Source: JAXLYE01 sp046351595
Lineage (GTDB): Bacteria > Myxococcota_A > Polyangia > Palsa-1104 > JAEUJZ01
Length of the DNA stretch: 64,000 nt
Direction: 5' to 3'
Assembly: GCA_046351595.1 (NCBI GenBank)
Contig: JAXLYE010000003.1
Coordinates: 1,298,136-1,362,135 of the forward strand
Below the pieces are notes generated by a model. It was given only the letters and a program-made list of their open reading frames with translations. It had not been told where the DNA came from and did no database searches. Position 1 is the first letter of the stretch, and each line of letters begins with the position of its first letter. Of the stretch, positions 60,901 to 64,000 are shown in pieces. Position numbers and translations under genes: made by a program.

Positions 60901-61595
60901 CGATCGTACGCGCGCTCGCGGACGATCCGGATGTGGCGGTGCGCTCGCGCGCCAGCCTGCTCGTGACCAAGCTCGCGCCCAAGGCCGCGCCCGAGTACGA
61001 AGAGGCGCCCGAGGCGCCGGCGGCTCCGACGGCACCGACCGCGGCGAAGCCCGCGCAGCAGGCGTCGCCGGATCTCGGCGCGGCTCCGGATCTGGGGGCA
61101 GCGCCGGATCTCGGCGCGGCTCCGGATCTGGCGGTGCTGCCGGATCTCACCGCGCCGCCCGCGGCTCCAGATCTCGCGACGCCGCCGGCTGCGCCCACCG
61201 CTGTGCCGGTCACTCCGATCGCTCCGGAGCCCGTTGCTCCGGCGACCGCGCCGACCGCTGCTCCGGCCGCTGCTCCGGCCGCGCCGGGAGGCGAGGCGCC
61301 GGTGCTCGACAAGGCCGCCGCCAAGAAGCAGGTCAAGCAGGCGCTGGACTCCGCCGAGCAGTTCGTCGGCCGCGGCGAGTACGACAAGGCGATCCAGGTC
61401 CTGGAAACCGCGCAGCGCACCTCGCCGAACAAGAACATCCTGATGCAGATCGGGCAGGCCTACGAGCTGTGGTCCGAGCAGGAGAGCGGCAAGAAGCAGA
61501 CGACGCTGACCAAGAAGGCGATCGAGGCTTACAAGCAGGTGAAGACGGCCGAGGCTAAGGAGCACGTCACCGAGCTCCAGCAGCGGCTCAAGTAG
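57960..61595 (+). CDS. Ser/Thr receptor kinase with external HEAT repeats
   Basis: A 1211-residue receptor kinase. The kinase (~16-280) has GKGGMGVVY, a CKVL lysine (Ala-Cys-Lys rather than AIK), HRDLKPDN, MDFGVAKV and GTPQYMSPE. A membrane segment (LWIAGTLVPVLLIGGGVAGYLY, ~340) follows. The external part has HEAT/PBS-lyase-type repeats (~400-1015; DPAVQAQAATALGQLG, RAEVRQSAAQALGR), a PDLGAA repeat linker (~1035-1065) and a tetratricopeptide-like helical tail (QFVGRGEYDKAIQVLETAQ). ATG at 57960 has gggag upstream. The HEAT part may bind a partner protein; the ligand is unknown. Confidence 0.9.
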   Translation: MAETIDSQAEALIGTTVGDYKIIDIIGKGGMGVVYTAEHTQLHNLTACKVLRAEIASQPETAQRFLQEAKFVSRIRHQNLIDIFDIGELPDKRLYYVMEKLQGRSLSQALQSGKLAFPQIVSITKQICAGLEAAHAAGLVHRDLKPDNLFLVEREGQDPLVKIMDFGVAKVMDLSNTEAKITRTGYLVGTPQYMSPEQINGVTVDQRSDLYALGVILYEMCTGAVPFRGDTLGQMLIAHLQQIMPAIDASKLSEGVPAGIEFIIRKALAKDVGERYASVQELSADLDRMVAGEPTEAAAWYKKYQPRERTAIQTLSGHTTIFMPTGPQSKRGLWIAGTLVPVLLIGGGVAGYLYSRNQPPPAPPPVVSKPPPPKREEINMLALRSYALTVLQEGLKDGEVPPRLVAIDSLAKSRDTRHHTLLEQRLGDADPAVQAQAATALGQLGSRAAVKPLQDLLGVTTEPKVILAAAEALVRLGETGAQKLIEKMAKSKADPQLQLQAALTLEDLLPGHTPQKVVNQRLAKSKDPEEKFQIWMRRAKRGDAASREVLGALLTDAEVPAERKLQIAAVLAPERTEPVKALLSKTAAEPGPQQVLAAQLSCTAEDPASLPVLRKAFAEAARPVDERRIAAEGMGGCGSRKDASLLAKALRSGEKLALLRQAEAGAILRLASGDPSVLSEQSLTWAQAALTDENWAVRESAVAMLGEADPQRAVPLLGQAMKDQRAEVRQSAAQALGRTKYRGAIAVLSGAITDANRTVRLDVLRSIGKVSTAVKQRGEQPIDQATQQQLQKALVATADTGDPGEQVMAAATLLRMGDESRKDKLKQGLAADDPEVKKLAIAEASADPELSKTSLTGLLTDKAFAVRFQAACELADQGRKEGVGVLREALDKGGADGFRAFGLLKKLGETAAPPKDLVALLKNEDAGVRASVVETATNLPPADAVPVLRQASKDASAVVRQKVLLVISGWSPADGTASGLPIVRALADDPDVAVRSRASLLVTKLAPKAAPEYEEAPEAPAAPTAPTAAKPAQQASPDLGAAPDLGAAPDLGAAPDLAVLPDLTAPPAAPDLATPPAAPTAVPVTPIAPEPVAPATAPTAAPAAAPAAPGGEAPVLDKAAAKKQVKQALDSAEQFVGRGEYDKAIQVLETAQRTSPNKNILMQIGQAYELWSEQESGKKQTTLTKKAIEAYKQVKTAEAKEHVTELQQRLK
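61068..61157. repeat. 18-base repeats encoding PDLGAA
   Basis: Five 18-base units beginning ccggatct (61068, 61086, 61104, 61122, 61140); the first three encode PDLGAA and the last two are diverged. They form part of the Pro/Ala linker of the HEAT-repeat kinase. Confidence 0.85.
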
Positions 61596-61615
61596 GGAGT
61601 CGATCGAGCGCGATC

Positions 61616-61659
61616 GCGCTGCTCCTGAACCCTTGAACTTCCGGGTCCAGGAGCAGCGC
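61616..61659. terminator. Long hairpin between convergent genes (bidirectional terminator)
   Basis: Arms 61616-61632 and 61643-61659 are 17 bases with a single mismatch, around a 10-base loop, 20 bases after the kinase stop. There is no clear T-run on either side. Its place between convergent genes suggests termination in both directions. Confidence 0.6.
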
Positions 61660-61956
61660 GGATCCGGTCAGGCTTCTAGCCGATCAGCGATTAGCTAAAC
61701 CGCGCCCCAGATGAAACCTGAAGTCTTGCGATAGGCGGGGGGGACGCGGAGGCAGGGCTCCCGACGCGCAAGCGGCGGGATGCCGCAGGCAAAAGGACCC
61801 GCGCTGATCCGTATCTCGTGCGGGGCGTGGTTTGGTGCCCGTCCAGAAACCGTAGCGAGGAACCCCGATGGCGGTGGCGGGCGCGCGCAGCAGCCTTGGG
61901 GCTGTGAGCACGTCCGACGCCGTCAGCGGGGTCCGCAGCAGGTTTCTGGATGGGGA
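61660..61956. other. Intergenic region between convergent genes
   Basis: About 297 bases after the hairpin. No credible gene, promoter or repeat is seen. Confidence 0.4.
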
Positions 61957-62802
61957 CTACGGGACGCAGGCGCAGACCGACGGCGAGCTGTCCCAGTGGC
62001 CGGTGCGGCACAGGCCCGTCGGTGCGCACTCGCACAGGCCCGAGCAGTCGCGGCCTCCGGCCTTGGGGTCGCAGGTGTCGCGCGGATCGTCCTGGCACAG
62101 GCCCGCGCCCGGACACGCCTTGCCGCTGAGGCCGCCGCAGCTCACCTCGGTGATGGGCACGCAGCGCGGCTGCGGCTCGCACGGCTCCTTGACGCAGACC
62201 ACCTGCTCCTCGACGCAGCGGTAGCCCGCCGCGCAGCGCACCGTGGCGCACGCGCTGGCCGCGCACTCCTGCACGCGATCGGCGCGGTAGTACTGCACGC
62301 TGAGCGCGCCGAGCTGCTTGGGGAAGCGGGCGAGGACCGCCGGCCGGGTGATCGCGGCGTCGGTCACGCACGAGGCCCCGGGCGAGGTCAGCGCGGTGAC
62401 GAAGCCGAGCTCTGTTCCCGAGCGGGCAATCGAGCGCAGCTCGGCGAGGTAGCCGCCGCTCTTGCGCTCCCCGGCGCTGTAGAAGAAAACCCAGTCCGTG
62501 GCGAAGTCTACCTCCGCGGGCGGGGCGTGGCCGAAGTAGCTGCGGTAGGCGAGCTCCGAGGTGAACAGGTGGCGCGTCTCGGTCACGCCGGCGGTGCCGA
62601 GATCGTCCGAGAAGATCGTGAACGGCACCAGCGCCCGCGTCACCGTCGCATCGCCGCCGGCGGTGAGCTCGGCGACGGCGGTGTCGCTGGGCAGCTGCAG
62701 CTCGGGCTCACCCTGCGCGCCGCAGCCCGCGGCCAGGGCGGCGAGCATCAGGAAGGGCAGGGCGAGCTTGGTGCGGAGGCTGCGGTGTAGGCTCGGGTTC
62801 AT
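61957..62802 (-). CDS. Lipoprotein with PrcB-like domain and Cys-rich tail
   Basis: A 281-residue exported lipoprotein (lipobox LAAGC at ~27). Residues ~55-165 resemble the PrcB C-terminal domain, which in Treponema stabilises a surface protease: a VDFATDWVFFYSAGERKSGGYLAEL core with SPGASC and PAVLARFPK. The last ~95 residues are Cys-rich (CAAGYRCVEEQVVCVKEPCEPQPRCVP and further pairs). It may inhibit or stabilise a protease. ATG at 62802 has aaggagcc upstream. It is divergent from the next kinase gene. Confidence 0.7.
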   Translation of the reverse strand: MNPSLHRSLRTKLALPFLMLAALAAGCGAQGEPELQLPSDTAVAELTAGGDATVTRALVPFTIFSDDLGTAGVTETRHLFTSELAYRSYFGHAPPAEVDFATDWVFFYSAGERKSGGYLAELRSIARSGTELGFVTALTSPGASCVTDAAITRPAVLARFPKQLGALSVQYYRADRVQECAASACATVRCAAGYRCVEEQVVCVKEPCEPQPRCVPITEVSCGGLSGKACPGAGLCQDDPRDTCDPKAGGRDCSGLCECAPTGLCRTGHWDSSPSVCACVP

Positions 62803-63073
62803 ACGTGGCTCCTTAAGGAAAGGGGAGAGGAAGCGGCTGCGTCCCCCCATGCACAGCCGGCCTCGCGCGGTGGCGCTTGGGCCGGCTCGCAGCGACGCAG
62901 CCGCTGCCTTGCACGAGCAACCGCCAGGCCAGCGCCACCCGGCGCGAACAGCGCGCGGTGTGCGGCCGATCCCTTTCTTTTTTGAGGATGCGCTGCGGCA
63001 CGAGCGGCGCGGCGATTCGCCGAAAAGCCAGGGAGTTCCGGGGGCTGCGCCGCGCCGCGTTGCGTCACCGGGC
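62803..63073. other. Divergent intergenic region, left part
   Basis: About 270 bases with no credible gene. It should include the promoter of the PrcB-like lipoprotein. No sigma-54 match or other assignable promoter was found. Confidence 0.4.
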
Positions 63074-63091
63074 GCCTCAGAATTCTGAGGC
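63074..63091. promoter_or_regulatory. Perfect 18-base palindrome
   Basis: gcctcagaattctgaggc at 63074-63091 is a perfect palindrome. It lies 33 bases before the first ATG of the kinase gene, in the divergent promoter region, so it is a candidate operator. Confidence 0.55.
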
Positions 63092-63124
63092 ACTCGGGCG
63101 GCGCGGCGGTGGTTGACGGAACGT

Positions 63125-64000
<876 letters not shown>

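Overview
This is high-GC DNA from a chromosome that reads as a predatory or soil delta-proteobacterium of the Myxococcota (Polyangia-like). The pointers are four large Hanks-type Ser/Thr kinases in 64 kb, a sigma-54 activator with sigma-54-type promoters, a MYXO-CTERM-like C-terminus, Cys-rich 'NCGxCG' repeat lipoproteins, thrombospondin-3/OmpA proteins, DUF2330, and linkers of the PDLAAPDL type. The genus cannot be named from the sequence alone. No tRNA, rRNA, CRISPR array or phage structural gene was seen.

Layout. 1-2.7 kb: dctA, a DUF2007 protein, an unknown small gene, and the C-terminal half of a broken DUF2330 gene. 2.7-12.6 kb: a discrete integrated element of about 9.9 kb. Its left end carries a serine recombinase, and its two ends carry matching inverted half-sites placed symmetrically around a TT dinucleotide. 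Joining the flanks at that dinucleotide rebuilds the DUF2330 reading frame, whose N-terminal half lies at 12.6-12.8 kb. The cargo is a repeat-rich Rpn-like protein, a relic of a second recombinase tail, a Zn-ribbon/coiled-coil protein, an unknown protein, an XRE regulator, a sigma-54 response regulator, a divergent four-module kinase (kinase, globin, alpha/beta-hydrolase-like, cyclase-like) behind a sigma-54 promoter and a perfect dyad, and a universal stress protein.

13-42.5 kb: ordinary chromosome. It holds a membrane protein, a metallo-beta-lactamase-fold hydrolase, a cytochrome P450, a hybrid histidine kinase with an ethylene-receptor-like copper-site membrane domain and its own sigma-54-type promoter, a GH5 lipoprotein, a HAD phosphatase, an SRPBCC protein, a kinase with an external amide/urea-type binding domain, a large HEAT/propeller protein, a glycerophosphodiesterase, a Big2/VWA lipoprotein, a nitronate monooxygenase-like enzyme, a GH31 lipoprotein, an HSL-type esterase, an M1 aminopeptidase and a citrate-type MFS carrier.

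42.8-50.9 kb: a tight five-gene operon (SWIM-like Zn protein, unknown, VWA, MoxR-type AAA+, DUF5682). It resembles the poorly understood enterobacterial yehLMPQ set, and a leader hairpin could hide its first ribosome-binding site. 51-64 kb: cell-surface and signalling genes, including an OmpA/TSP3 protein coupled to a glycine-rich MYXO-CTERM-like protein, a Cys-repeat lipoprotein, a kinase with HEAT repeats, a PrcB-like lipoprotein, and a fourth kinase cut by the window end.

The window is therefore mainly signal transduction and envelope biology. The most unusual parts are the att-defined signalling island and the MoxR/VWA operon.
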